Source: CAWVWD01 sp045106825 (GTDB lineage Bacteria; Bacteroidota; Bacteroidia; Chitinophagales; Saprospiraceae). Taken from it: 57,518 bases of DNA. Below, in pieces: positions 35,394 to 44,367 of the stretch. The stretch's first letter is position 1. Each line of letters opens with the position of its first letter. Location of the stretch: NCBI GenBank assembly GCA_045106825.1, contig JBGCFH010000132.1, positions 1-57,518 of the forward strand. Reading direction: 5' to 3'. The position numbers and the translations under genes were made by a program. Under the pieces are notes generated by a model that was not told the origin of the DNA, did no database searches, and worked only from the letters and a program-made list of their open reading frames with translations.

Positions 35394-36137
35394 ATGGCAA
35401 AAAAAGATATAAATATCATTTACGGAAGACATCCGATTATTGATGCATTAAAGGCTGGAAAAACTTTTGATAAAATCATGTTACAACAAGGAATTCGTGG
35501 CGAATACGAAAAAGAGTTGAGATATACTTGTCGTCAACAGGATATTCCGTTACAAGTTGTACCAAAAGAACGTTTGAATCGATTCACGAATAGTAATCAT
35601 CAAGGCGTGATTGGCTTTATTTCATTGATTGAGTATCAAGGTTTAGAAAATGTGTTACCGTTGATTTACGAAAATTCGGAAACACCTTTATTCTTGATTT
35701 TAGATGGTGTAACAGATGTTCGGAATTTTGGTGCAATCGCTCGAACAGCAGAAATTGCTGGTGTTCATGCGATTATTATTCCGAAAAAAGGTGCAGCATT
35801 AATTAACTCTGATGCAATAAAAACATCTGCGGGTGCTTTAACAAAAATTTCGGTTTGTCGTGAATCTTCCTTGTTTACTGTTGTTGAATTTCTTCAAAAC
35901 TCTGGCGTACAAGTTTTCGCCAGTGATTTGAAAGCGGAGAAAATGACTTATAGTTTAGATTTTACGGCTCCAATAGCGTTGATTATTGGTTCGGAAGATA
36001 AAGGTGTACAAGAAGGTTTGTTGAAACGAGCAGATGAAACTTTTATTATTCCACAAATTGGTACAACAGATTCGTACAATGTTTCCGTGGCAACGGGAAT
36101 GATACTATATGAAGTGATGCGTCAACGAATGAGTTGA
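35394..36137 (+). CDS. rlmB: 23S rRNA (guanosine-2'-O-)-methyltransferase RlmB
   Basis: SpoU-family (SPOUT) methyltransferase, 247 aa, that uses SAM to methylate the 2'-O of G2251 of 23S rRNA (E. coli numbering). The N-terminal substrate-binding domain begins NIIYGRHPIIDALKAG. The trefoil-knot motifs are DVRNFGAIARTAE, LIIGSEDKG and PQIGTTDSYNVSVATGMIL. Length is normal. It is a single gene between the lipoprotein gene and the TPR-kinase gene. Confidence 0.93.
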   Translation: MAKKDINIIYGRHPIIDALKAGKTFDKIMLQQGIRGEYEKELRYTCRQQDIPLQVVPKERLNRFTNSNHQGVIGFISLIEYQGLENVLPLIYENSETPLFLILDGVTDVRNFGAIARTAEIAGVHAIIIPKKGAALINSDAIKTSAGALTKISVCRESSLFTVVEFLQNSGVQVFASDLKAEKMTYSLDFTAPIALIIGSEDKGVQEGLLKRADETFIIPQIGTTDSYNVSVATGMILYEVMRQRMS

Positions 36138-36275
36138 TTTATTGATGTGCTATTAAAAGTGATTAAAATGTTTCTATACTGTCAAAAATGTAATAAATTA
36201 GCATTTATTACATTTTTTATTTTTTTTAATACATTAATAATCAATACTTTATATTCACTTGATTTCTTATGGCAA

Positions 36276-36283
36276 TATATTTG
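36276..36283 (+). promoter_or_regulatory. TAnnTTTG -7 box upstream of the TPR-kinase gene
   Basis: tatatttg matches the Bacteroidota -7 consensus 47 bp before the start codon. No clean TTTG is seen at the expected -33 spacing. Confidence 0.35.
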
Positions 36284-36329
36284 AATATGGTGAGATAAGT
36301 CCCTAATAAAAAAGTGGAGCATCAATCAA

Positions 36330-38492
36330 ATGAATACAGCGTTAATCAATAAATTATTGGAAAAAGCAAAAGCCGAACGAGAAGAGGAAAACTTTGATCG
36401 AGCTTTTGAGTTCTCTAAAAAAGCACTTGTTTTTGGACAAAAACAAGAACTTTTTGAAGAGGTCAATGAGATATTGATTGAAATTGGCTTGACCTTAAAA
36501 GAGCAAAGTATTTCTAAAAATGAGGTACAATATTTAGATAAAGCAGTTAGGTATTTTGAAGAGGTATTTGAAAAAAAATATTTATCTACGAAAGAAGAAG
36601 TGACATTGCTATTTGAAATTGGTAATTCATATCTTGATTTCAAAAAGAAAAATTTAGCAGAAAAATATTTAGAACAAGCACTAAATCATGCTCAAAATTT
36701 ACCAACTGAAAATATTCAAATCTTATTAAAATTAGCCGAATTAGCAACAATCAATAGAGAAGCCGAAAAAGTGATTCACTTTTTACTTGAAGCCGAAAAA
36801 GTGATTCAATCTTATGATATTGAAGCTGATTTAAAGATTCAAGTATTCCAAAAAATAGCGGATTATTACGTTTCTCAAGCAAGTTACACACCAATTCCAA
36901 AATATGCTCAAAAGGTATTATCATTGGCGAAAGCCCAAAATAATGGCGAATATAAAGCAAAAGCATTAAATACGGCAGCTATTCCTCATGCTGTACGAGG
37001 TGAGTACAAAGAAGCTTTTGAATACATGAAAATGGCGTTGGAAACTGCCGAATCGCTTCAACTAAATAAAATCATTGCGAGTACGTTGGTGAATATCGGA
37101 AATATCTTTTCAGCACTGTACAGTTATGAAGAAGCAATAAAGAGTTATAATCGAGTTTTAGATAATTATAAAGAGGAGTTACATCCTGTTTCTGTTGGTA
37201 TTACTTACTTTAACTTAGCAAGTTCGTACAAAGGTTTTGATGATTTGGACAATTCGGAAGTTTATTTTCGTAAGGCATTAGAAATTGGAAAAAAACATCA
37301 ACACAAATTATTAATCAGTCGTGTATATTTTGAATTGGTTCAAATATACATTCGTAGAGATGATTTAGAAACAGCGATTGCTTACAGTTTTGAAGCAGAA
37401 AAAGTCTATCCAAAAGAAGGAAATCGTCCAAGTTTGGAGACTTACTTATCGAATCAGTGTGAATTAAGTTTTTTGCGTCAAGAGTATAAAAAAGCACTTG
37501 AATATGGCGAGGAAGCCATTCTTAATTGTACGAAACAAAATAACTTAAAAACTTTAAAAAGAACCTATAAAGCGATGGCAAATACGTACAAGGCTTTAGG
37601 TGATTTTGAACAGGCATTTCATTACTTAGAACTATTTAATGAAACCAGCGAAGAGTTTATGTTACAAATGCGTCAACGAAGAACGATTGACTTAGAAATA
37701 CAATATGCACTAAAGGATAAGGAAAGTGAAATCGAAAAGTTACAACAAGAACTCGAATTAGATAAAGTGAAAATACAGTTTCAGGGAGAATTAGAAACGC
37801 AAAATAAGAAACTAAAAATGTCGAATGAAGCATTGCGACAGTTTACGTATGCGATTTCTCACGACTTGAAAGAACCGCTTCGAATGATTAGTAGTTTTTC
37901 TAATCTATGGTACAGACGACACCGAAAAGAAGCAGATGAAATAGATAAAGAGTATTTTGGTTATATCAGAAATGGTGCAGTACGGATGACAAATATGTTG
38001 CAAGGATTATTAGATTTTGCAACGATTGGCGAAAATGCTAAACCTACTGAAACCGTTGATGTAAATCAAATGATAGCAGATATAAGAACCGTACTTTATG
38101 TCAAAATTCAAGAAAATGAAGCGGTATTTGATGTTGGTCAATTACCAATAGTCAATACACACAAAATTTTACTTTTTCAATTACTACAAAATCTTGTGAG
38201 TAATGCAATTAAGTTTAAGAAACCGGAAGTTTTTCCAATTATAAAAATCCAATGTAAGACAGAAGAAGAACGCTATATCATAAGTATCACTGATAATGGT
38301 ATCGGAATTCCTGAAAAACATTTAGAAACTATTTTCAAAATCTTCAAACGATTACATACGAAAGAAGAATACGAAGGCACAGGAATCGGTTTATCTCTTT
38401 GCCAAAAAATTATTCATCATCTTGGCGGTGAATTGTGGTTGACTTCTAAAGTCGGTGAAGGGTCTACATTCTCGTTTTCGCTTCCTCGGTAA
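36330..38492 (+). CDS. Cytoplasmic TPR-sensor histidine kinase
   Basis: Kinase of 720 aa. Residues 1 to about 430 form roughly ten TPR pairs (for example YEEAIKSYNRVLDNYKEE and LDNSEVYFRKALEIGKKH). A coiled coil follows (KDKESEIEKLQQELELDKVK), then HisKA (TYAISHDLKEPLRMISSF) and HATPase_c (LLQNLVSNAIKFK, TDNGIGIPEKHL, FKIFKRLHTKEEYEG, GTGIGLSLCQKI). No membrane helix or signal peptide is seen, so it senses via TPR-protein contacts in the cytoplasm. No response regulator is adjacent. The 3' end is marked by a repeat insertion (see the 38493 entry). Confidence 0.9.
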   Translation: MNTALINKLLEKAKAEREEENFDRAFEFSKKALVFGQKQELFEEVNEILIEIGLTLKEQSISKNEVQYLDKAVRYFEEVFEKKYLSTKEEVTLLFEIGNSYLDFKKKNLAEKYLEQALNHAQNLPTENIQILLKLAELATINREAEKVIHFLLEAEKVIQSYDIEADLKIQVFQKIADYYVSQASYTPIPKYAQKVLSLAKAQNNGEYKAKALNTAAIPHAVRGEYKEAFEYMKMALETAESLQLNKIIASTLVNIGNIFSALYSYEEAIKSYNRVLDNYKEELHPVSVGITYFNLASSYKGFDDLDNSEVYFRKALEIGKKHQHKLLISRVYFELVQIYIRRDDLETAIAYSFEAEKVYPKEGNRPSLETYLSNQCELSFLRQEYKKALEYGEEAILNCTKQNNLKTLKRTYKAMANTYKALGDFEQAFHYLELFNETSEEFMLQMRQRRTIDLEIQYALKDKESEIEKLQQELELDKVKIQFQGELETQNKKLKMSNEALRQFTYAISHDLKEPLRMISSFSNLWYRRHRKEADEIDKEYFGYIRNGAVRMTNMLQGLLDFATIGENAKPTETVDVNQMIADIRTVLYVKIQENEAVFDVGQLPIVNTHKILLFQLLQNLVSNAIKFKKPEVFPIIKIQCKTEEERYIISITDNGIGIPEKHLETIFKIFKRLHTKEEYEGTGIGLSLCQKIIHHLGGELWLTSKVGEGSTFSFSLPR

Positions 38493-38675
38493 AAGGGCTT
38501 TTTCATAGAAATAATTTGAACCACAAAAGGCATAATAGGCACAAAAGGTCTTCACAAAAGAATTAATAAATATAACTTTTGTGAATATCTTTTGTGCCTA
38601 TTGATTCTTTTGTGGTTCAAAAAATATAAATTTCATACATTAAAAGTTTTTATGAGAAAGCCCCTTCCTCGGTAA
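38481..38675. repeat. MITE-like insertion with 12-bp direct repeats at the kinase stop
   Basis: A 171-bp segment (38493-38663) has terminal inverted repeats (gggctttttcata against gggctttctcata) and inner arms of about 44 bp (38517-38560 with 38576-38619). It is flanked by perfect 12-bp copies of cttcctcggtaa at 38481-38492 and 38664-38675. The left copy is the last four codons of the kinase gene, including the stop. No transposase is inside. Confidence 0.8.
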
Positions 38676-38760
38676 TGAATACAAGAAATTATAGTTGATA
38701 AAAAAGTAGTTGAATTAGATGACTTATTCAACAGGATAATAATTTTATCTACATTCTTAA

Positions 38761-39342
38761 TCAAACATATCGTTCATCTAAAATAAATTTATCAGGAAAT
38801 TTTGGTTCAATTGTTTTATAAAAATCTAAAATGACTTTCATATCTTTATTAATATCGCCAGTCGGATGCACAACACCTCCGACACCAGCTTCTTTTTTCT
38901 CATAATCCAAATAGCCAAAAGTAATCGGTGCATTCGCTTCTAAAGCAGTGTGATAAAATCCCATTCTCCAACGTTTTACTGCTTTTCGAGTGCCTTCAAT
39001 AGCAATAACCATAGCAATATTATCATTTTTTTTAATAACATCTGCCATTGCTTCAACCATACTTCTACGTTTTTCGCCTGGCTTTTTTGGACTTCTATTA
39101 ATGCCTATTCCGCCCAAAGAACGAATAATCCAACCAAAGAAAAAAATTTTTGTCCAAAAATCCTTGATTGCTACTTTCATCGGAATATCTAATACATAAA
39201 ATGCTAATCGCATATAGATGAAATCCCAATTTGTGGTGTGAGGTGCAGCAATCATGACACAATGATTGGCTTCTTTTGGAACGGTTGTATTTACTTTCCA
39301 ACCTGCTAATTTTAACCACAATCTTGCTATAAACTTTCCCAT
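38761..39342 (-). CDS. Lysophospholipid acyltransferase (PlsC-like)
   Basis: Predicted acyl transfer to a lysophospholipid at the membrane, 193 aa. The H-x4-D catalytic motif is APHTTNWDFIY, and GIGINRSPKK with AIEGTRKAVKRW covers the substrate-binding blocks. An N-terminal amphipathic/hydrophobic segment (FIARLWLKLAGWKV) could associate it with the membrane. It is short compared with PlsC (about 240), which is common for this Bacteroidota subfamily. It is alone in its strand run. Acceptor unknown. Confidence 0.85.
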   Translation of the reverse strand: MGKFIARLWLKLAGWKVNTTVPKEANHCVMIAAPHTTNWDFIYMRLAFYVLDIPMKVAIKDFWTKIFFFGWIIRSLGGIGINRSPKKPGEKRRSMVEAMADVIKKNDNIAMVIAIEGTRKAVKRWRMGFYHTALEANAPITFGYLDYEKKEAGVGGVVHPTGDINKDMKVILDFYKTIEPKFPDKFILDERYV

Positions 39343-39455
39343 TATTTTTAATTTAGATCACAAACATAAGGACAAAATAAAGGGCAAACTAATCTCTATT
39401 CAATTTTTTGAAATATCTTGTGTGTGAAAAATAAAATACTTTACAATATTAAATT

Positions 39456-41768
39456 ATGCAACCAACATTTTCACAAAAATCGTTACCAACAATTATTTTA
39501 CTAATCATTAGCTTTTTGATTGTTTGGAATTTTTGTGGTGATTTTTTTTCTAACTATCGACTGATGGCAACTTCTGGTGATGGATTGAAGCATTATTATA
39601 CGTTGTCATATTTTATAGAACATGGTAATGGTTGGCATTTTGATGGAATGGCATATCCTTATGGAGAACATTTTATGTTCGTTGATGGTCATGGAATTGT
39701 TGGAAAAATACTACATTTTATTCATCATCATATTTTTGAAATCTCGGATTATTCAGTTGGCATTTTACATTTTTTGATATTTAGTGCTTTGATAATCAGT
39801 CCATTATTTTTATTCAAAATTCTCGTTCATTATGGTTTTAAACCATGGGAAGCTATCGTAGCCGCTTTACTTATTTTTTCACTTTCACCACAATGGCATC
39901 GTATCAGCAGCCATCAATCTTTGGCTTATATCATCTTCATTCCATTACTTTGGTGGTTAATTATCCAAATATTACATCAATCAAAATCATTGATTTGGGC
40001 GATATTATATGGTGTTGTTGCGTTCTTTTTTGGTTCAATTCATCCTTATTATTTGCCATTAGCAGCAGTTTTTGCATTAGCTTTTGCGGTAACTTCTGCT
40101 TATGAAAATAATCAATTTCAATATCGTCGGTTTATAACATTTGTTATCATGGCTTTCCTTCCGCTTATTGCTTTTATTATTTTTATGAAAATAACTGATC
40201 CTTATGCTGCGGAAAGAGGTTATGTTGCTGGTGGTTTTTTCCTTTATATGGGAACATTTGAAGGTGTCTTTTTACCAAATTTCGGACGATATTTTGATTT
40301 TTGGCAATCTATTACTGGTGTAAAAATACAGAATATAGAAGCTTTTAATTATGTTGGTTTTGTTAGTCAAATTGTATTTATTTCCTTAATTATCAATTTC
40401 TTAAAACGTTTTATTAAAGGACAATTTGCTAAAAGTATTCGGTTTTCGGATAATGTAGAATTGAATCAATTTGTACAAGCTGCTTTTTTAGTGTTATTGT
40501 TTTCTTTTGCGTTGATTTTCCAATGGTTTCCACAATTATTGGAGCATATTCCAACACTTCGACAGTTTCGTTCTTTAGGTCGTTTTGCTTGGGTTTTTTA
40601 TTATGTTTTCACCGTTTTCGTTGTTTTCAAAGTCCGAAAATGGTTGTATCAATTAAATGCTAAAAACCATAAATTAGCAATTGGTTTAGCAGTATTAAGT
40701 ATCAGTATTTGGTCGCTGGAAAGTTATAATAATGTTGAACGACACCAAAGATTGAGTTTGAAAAAAGATACACCAAATTATTTTTTGACGAATGAGTTTG
40801 AAAATATTTTGGATTCAATTAATAGAAAATCGACCGATTATCAAGCGATTATACCAGTTCCAGTATATCATCTTGGTTCAGATAAGTTGGCGATTGTGAG
40901 AAGTAGTCGTTCATTATCTTATGCTTTTCGTGCATCTTATGATTTAAATCTTCCGACAACAGCACATTATTCTACTCGTTCGCCACTCAAAAAAAGCTTT
41001 GAAGTTCTACGATGGATAAGTCATGATTTGACAAGATTTGAGGAAGATTTTGACTTATTTGATGAAAGATCATTTCTCATTATTAGTGCCAACAAAAAAC
41101 TCAGTAAAGCTGATAAACGATTATTGGCGAAAGCCAAAGTAATATACGAAAGTAAAGCGTACAATTTTTATGAATTAGATATTGTTAAATACAAAAAAGA
41201 GATAAAGGAAAAACGGGAAAATCTCATAACAGTGTACGGAAATCGACAAGATAGTTTGGTCAAAATCAAAGATAATTTGTTTAGTAATAAACCTACAAAA
41301 ACCGTTCATATCAATACGTTTGACAACGAATCAGTTGATTGGAAAACACCTCAACCTTTTGGAAATCAAAATTATTTTGGACGTGCCAACCAACATGTTT
41401 TATACGATGGAAAGCTATCAACTGATTATGATAATCAACAAGTTGAAATTTCTGTTTGGACTTATACGAATGAAGATTTGCCGAGTATGCCGATTTTGAA
41501 ATGTGAAATTTATGATGATAATAATGAATTGATAGAAAGAAAAGAAGTTTTAGGAACATTATCGTCCGAAACATTAGGTCGTTGGGTTCGTATTTCGTTA
41601 ATAATGAAAATTTCAGATCATCGACATCGGATTTATTTAGGTTATTATAATAATTTTCGAGATTTTAATTGTTATGTAGATAATTTTGTTATTCGCCCGA
41701 CAGGTGCTAATATTTGGTATAAACAAGGCGATAAATTGTACTACAATAATTATTTATTAAAAAAGTAA
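39456..41768 (+). CDS. Polytopic GT-C-like membrane protein
   Basis: The 770-aa protein has about ten membrane helices up to residue about 410, then a soluble beta-rich C-terminal domain. An early acidic loop motif (TSGDGLKHYYTLSYFIEH) and SIHPYYLPLAAVFALAFAVT resemble the glycosyltransferase-C topology of bacterial polymannose/arabinosyl-type enzymes. That similarity is by layout, not by recognised motif. The C-terminal part (STDYDNQQVEISVWTYTNED, LGRWVRISLIMKISDHRHRI) looks carbohydrate-binding. Could be an O-antigen or glycan-modifying enzyme. Confidence 0.6.
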   Translation: MQPTFSQKSLPTIILLIISFLIVWNFCGDFFSNYRLMATSGDGLKHYYTLSYFIEHGNGWHFDGMAYPYGEHFMFVDGHGIVGKILHFIHHHIFEISDYSVGILHFLIFSALIISPLFLFKILVHYGFKPWEAIVAALLIFSLSPQWHRISSHQSLAYIIFIPLLWWLIIQILHQSKSLIWAILYGVVAFFFGSIHPYYLPLAAVFALAFAVTSAYENNQFQYRRFITFVIMAFLPLIAFIIFMKITDPYAAERGYVAGGFFLYMGTFEGVFLPNFGRYFDFWQSITGVKIQNIEAFNYVGFVSQIVFISLIINFLKRFIKGQFAKSIRFSDNVELNQFVQAAFLVLLFSFALIFQWFPQLLEHIPTLRQFRSLGRFAWVFYYVFTVFVVFKVRKWLYQLNAKNHKLAIGLAVLSISIWSLESYNNVERHQRLSLKKDTPNYFLTNEFENILDSINRKSTDYQAIIPVPVYHLGSDKLAIVRSSRSLSYAFRASYDLNLPTTAHYSTRSPLKKSFEVLRWISHDLTRFEEDFDLFDERSFLIISANKKLSKADKRLLAKAKVIYESKAYNFYELDIVKYKKEIKEKRENLITVYGNRQDSLVKIKDNLFSNKPTKTVHINTFDNESVDWKTPQPFGNQNYFGRANQHVLYDGKLSTDYDNQQVEISVWTYTNEDLPSMPILKCEIYDDNNELIERKEVLGTLSSETLGRWVRISLIMKISDHRHRIYLGYYNNFRDFNCYVDNFVIRPTGANIWYKQGDKLYYNNYLLKK

Positions 41769-41786
41769 TTTTTGGACAAAAAAAAA

Positions 41787-41807
41787 GCGAGGTAATCAGC
41801 CTCGCTT
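41787..41807. terminator. Stem-loop after the GT-C-like gene
   Basis: Seven-bp G+C-rich arms (agcgagg and cctcgct). On plus it has only a weak T-run, while an A-run precedes it, so it is stronger read on minus. Confidence 0.5.
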
Positions 41808-42033
41808 AAAATTTACGTTCAATCAAATCCCTAAAAAATTAAATTTTTCAATAAGTAGTTTGAAATTGTTATTGTTACTTTAATCTTTTCAACATTAATG
41901 CCAAAAATTAGTTTTTTATAATTTTTTTAACGATTATTAAAAATAATTTTATATAAAAAACTGTTTTTTAACATTATACATTCAATGAAAAAATATAAAT
42001 TGATAATTTGAATAAAAAACAATTAATAAACGT

Positions 42034-42636
42034 ATGCAAATGAAATCATTAAAACTAACTGTATTATTACTCTTTATTACTGCTACAGTTTTTGCTCAAG
42101 AGGAAGTAATCATGAATTATGGTCTATCGCCAGATATTAAAATCCCTCGATTGAATTTAGGAGCAGAAATTCAATATTATCCTTCTGGTTGGGTTTATGC
42201 TGCGAGAGCCGATTTATATTTAGGAAAACACGTAAATTGGAATTTTAGATTGGCATACAATGATGTCAATAGAAAAGATTTAAGTCCACATAATCTAACA
42301 GAAGTTGGCGGAGGTTTTGGTGCATCTTTGGGTTATCGTTACTTTTTTGGTAAACGAAAAGGGTTGTTTTTGGGTGGAAGAGCCGATATTTGGCAGTTAG
42401 ATATTGATTGGACAGATAAAGATTTGAATATGATGCCGATTAGTGGTACAACTGCAATCACGGTTTTTCAACCGACAGTCGAAGTTGGTTATCAGTTCAA
42501 AGTCAGTAAACATTGGACGGTTGCACCTGCTTTTGCGGGTGGTTTTGAAGTCAATGTCGTGACAAAAGGTGAAGATGTTCGAGACGGATTAATTGGATTA
42601 ATTGGTGTAAATGCTGCTTATAAATTGTTTAATTAA
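42034..42636 (+). CDS. Small outer-membrane beta-barrel protein
   Basis: The 200-aa protein has a signal peptide (about 1-22, ending FAQE), then alternating strands with aromatic girdles (EIQYYPSGWVYAARADLYLG, NFRLAYNDVNRKD, LGYRYFFGKRKGLFLGGRAD) and a final aromatic strand ending AAYKLFN. This is the pattern of a small eight-stranded barrel, but no family is named. Outer-membrane location is inferred. Confidence 0.7.
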   Translation: MQMKSLKLTVLLLFITATVFAQEEVIMNYGLSPDIKIPRLNLGAEIQYYPSGWVYAARADLYLGKHVNWNFRLAYNDVNRKDLSPHNLTEVGGGFGASLGYRYFFGKRKGLFLGGRADIWQLDIDWTDKDLNMMPISGTTAITVFQPTVEVGYQFKVSKHWTVAPAFAGGFEVNVVTKGEDVRDGLIGLIGVNAAYKLFN

Positions 42637-42966
42637 GTACAGTGTTTCAACAGTTTATTTACATTTTTAATCATCAGATGATTCAAAGTCGAATGTCGTC
42701 AACTTAAGGAAAAGAACTAAGTTTTTAGCAAGTCACCTGATGACTTAAAGTCATCAGGTGACTACATCCGACCTTTCTTGAAGAAAAGTTCAATCGCTTA
42801 AGTTGACGACAGATGATTCAAAGTCACCTGATGATTTTTTACTCGAAATTTAATATTCTAAATAACTTTTGAAACAATGTATTAAGATAGTTATAAGACA
42901 AATTTTGAAGTTTATCAACACATCAAATTCACCTTTGAATCAACCAAATTAACCAAAACATAGCGA
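42637..42966. other. Gene-free spacer with nested inverted repeats
   Basis: Contains the nested hairpin element at 42671-42840 described separately. No gene is seen in the rest. Confidence 0.8.
42671..42840. repeat. Nested palindrome element
   Basis: A perfect 33-bp inner palindrome (42731-42763, 16-bp arms) sits inside a larger arm pair (tgtcgtcaacttaag 42694-42708 with cttaagttgacgaca 42797-42811). A shared word (gatgattcaaagtc) sits on both sides (42677-42690 and 42812-42825). It can fold as a stem with an internal hairpin. Confidence 0.85.
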
Positions 42967-44322
42967 ATGAAAATATTTCAAAAACTATCAAATCCCTTTG
43001 TCGTTTTTGTAGAACGATACTATCCTGATGCGTTTGTATTTGTAATTTTATTGACTTTAGTAACCTTTGGTTTAGCCATTGGTTTGACAGATTCGACACC
43101 GCTTGATGCGATAGATGCTTGGGGAAATGGCTTAACAGCCTTGTTGACTTTCATGGCACAGCTTTGTATCACCTTGTTTACAGCGCATGCGTTAGCACAT
43201 ACCGATTTGATGCAGAATGTATTGTCAAAAATAGCCAAAACGCCCAAAACAGCGACACAAGCATATGCTTTAGTGGCTCTAATTGCTGCTTTTAGTAACT
43301 TGATTGCCTGGTCATTGGGCTTGATTGTTGGTGCGATTATCGCCCGACAAGTGGCGATTGAAGCAGATAAAAAAGGGTTAAAATTGCATTATCCTTTATT
43401 AGTTGCTACGGCTTATGCAGGTTTTGTGGTTTGGCACATGGGTTATTCGAGTAGTTCAGCGTTGTTTGTAGCGACAGAAGGACATATTTTAGAAGATAAA
43501 ATTGGTATTCTTCCTGTGACTGAAACTATTTTTACGACTTGGAATATGCTCATTGCTATTGTTACAATTATAGGAATTGCTATCATTTGTCCATTAATGC
43601 AACCTGACGAAAAAGATATTATTCGAGTAAAAGCAAAGGATTTATTAAAATCATTTCCAAAAGAAAAAGAAGAAAAAATTTTAAAAAAATCAATTGGAGA
43701 TAAATTAAATGATAGTCGATTATTAACGACTATTTTTGGATTAGTTTTACTTATTTTTTTAATCAAATGGTTTGGTGAAAAAGGATTTAAACTGGATTTA
43801 AATATTGTCAATTGGACATTTTTAACTTTGGGTTTATTGCTGACTCGTTCGCCTTTACACTATGTTCAGTTGGTCAAAAATGCAGGTTCGACACTTGGTC
43901 CAATTTTATTACAATTTCCATTTTATGCAGGTATTATGGGATTGATGAAAGAAACAGGTTTGGTGTTGTTGATGTCTGATTATTTTACGGAAGTAGCAAC
44001 CGCCAGTACATTATCGTTTTGGGCATTTATTTCGAGCGGAATCGTAAATATGTTTGTGCCTTCGGGCGGTGGACAATGGGTGATTCAAGGGCCAGTTTTC
44101 ATTGAAGCGGCTCAAAACCTGAATGTTAATCCAAGTGTTATCGTTATGGGCGTTGCGTATGGCGATCAATGGACGAATATGATTCAACCGTTTTGGACAA
44201 TTCCGCTTTTGGCAATTGCTGGTTTGGATATGCGAAAAATCATGGGTTATACGTTTGTGATTTTACTCTTTACAATGTTCGTTTATGGTGGTGGATTATT
44301 GATTTTGGGAGATGGATATTAG
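42967..44322 (+). CDS. atoE: Short-chain fatty acid transporter, AtoE-like
   Basis: Inner-membrane uptake transporter of 451 aa with about 11-12 membrane helices. It matches the TIGR00366/AtoE group: FVERYYPDAFVFVILLTL near the N-terminus, WSLGLIVGAIIARQVA, VWHMGYSSSSALFVATEG and FVPSGGGQWVIQGPVF (signature near residue 370). The likely substrate is acetoacetate or short fatty acids such as butyrate. The gene is alone on plus, after the nested-repeat spacer, and converges on the sulfatase gene. Confidence 0.88.
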   Translation: MKIFQKLSNPFVVFVERYYPDAFVFVILLTLVTFGLAIGLTDSTPLDAIDAWGNGLTALLTFMAQLCITLFTAHALAHTDLMQNVLSKIAKTPKTATQAYALVALIAAFSNLIAWSLGLIVGAIIARQVAIEADKKGLKLHYPLLVATAYAGFVVWHMGYSSSSALFVATEGHILEDKIGILPVTETIFTTWNMLIAIVTIIGIAIICPLMQPDEKDIIRVKAKDLLKSFPKEKEEKILKKSIGDKLNDSRLLTTIFGLVLLIFLIKWFGEKGFKLDLNIVNWTFLTLGLLLTRSPLHYVQLVKNAGSTLGPILLQFPFYAGIMGLMKETGLVLLMSDYFTEVATASTLSFWAFISSGIVNMFVPSGGGQWVIQGPVFIEAAQNLNVNPSVIVMGVAYGDQWTNMIQPFWTIPLLAIAGLDMRKIMGYTFVILLFTMFVYGGGLLILGDGY

Positions 44323-44329
44323 TATTTGA

Positions 44330-44364
44330 TGAGAGAATGAATAATCATATTCATTCTCTCATTT
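44330..44364. terminator. Bidirectional terminator between convergent genes
   Basis: Perfect 13-bp arms (tgagagaatgaat and attcattctctca) are followed by T's. It serves the transporter on plus and the sulfatase on minus. Confidence 0.75.
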
Positions 44365-44367
44365 TAC

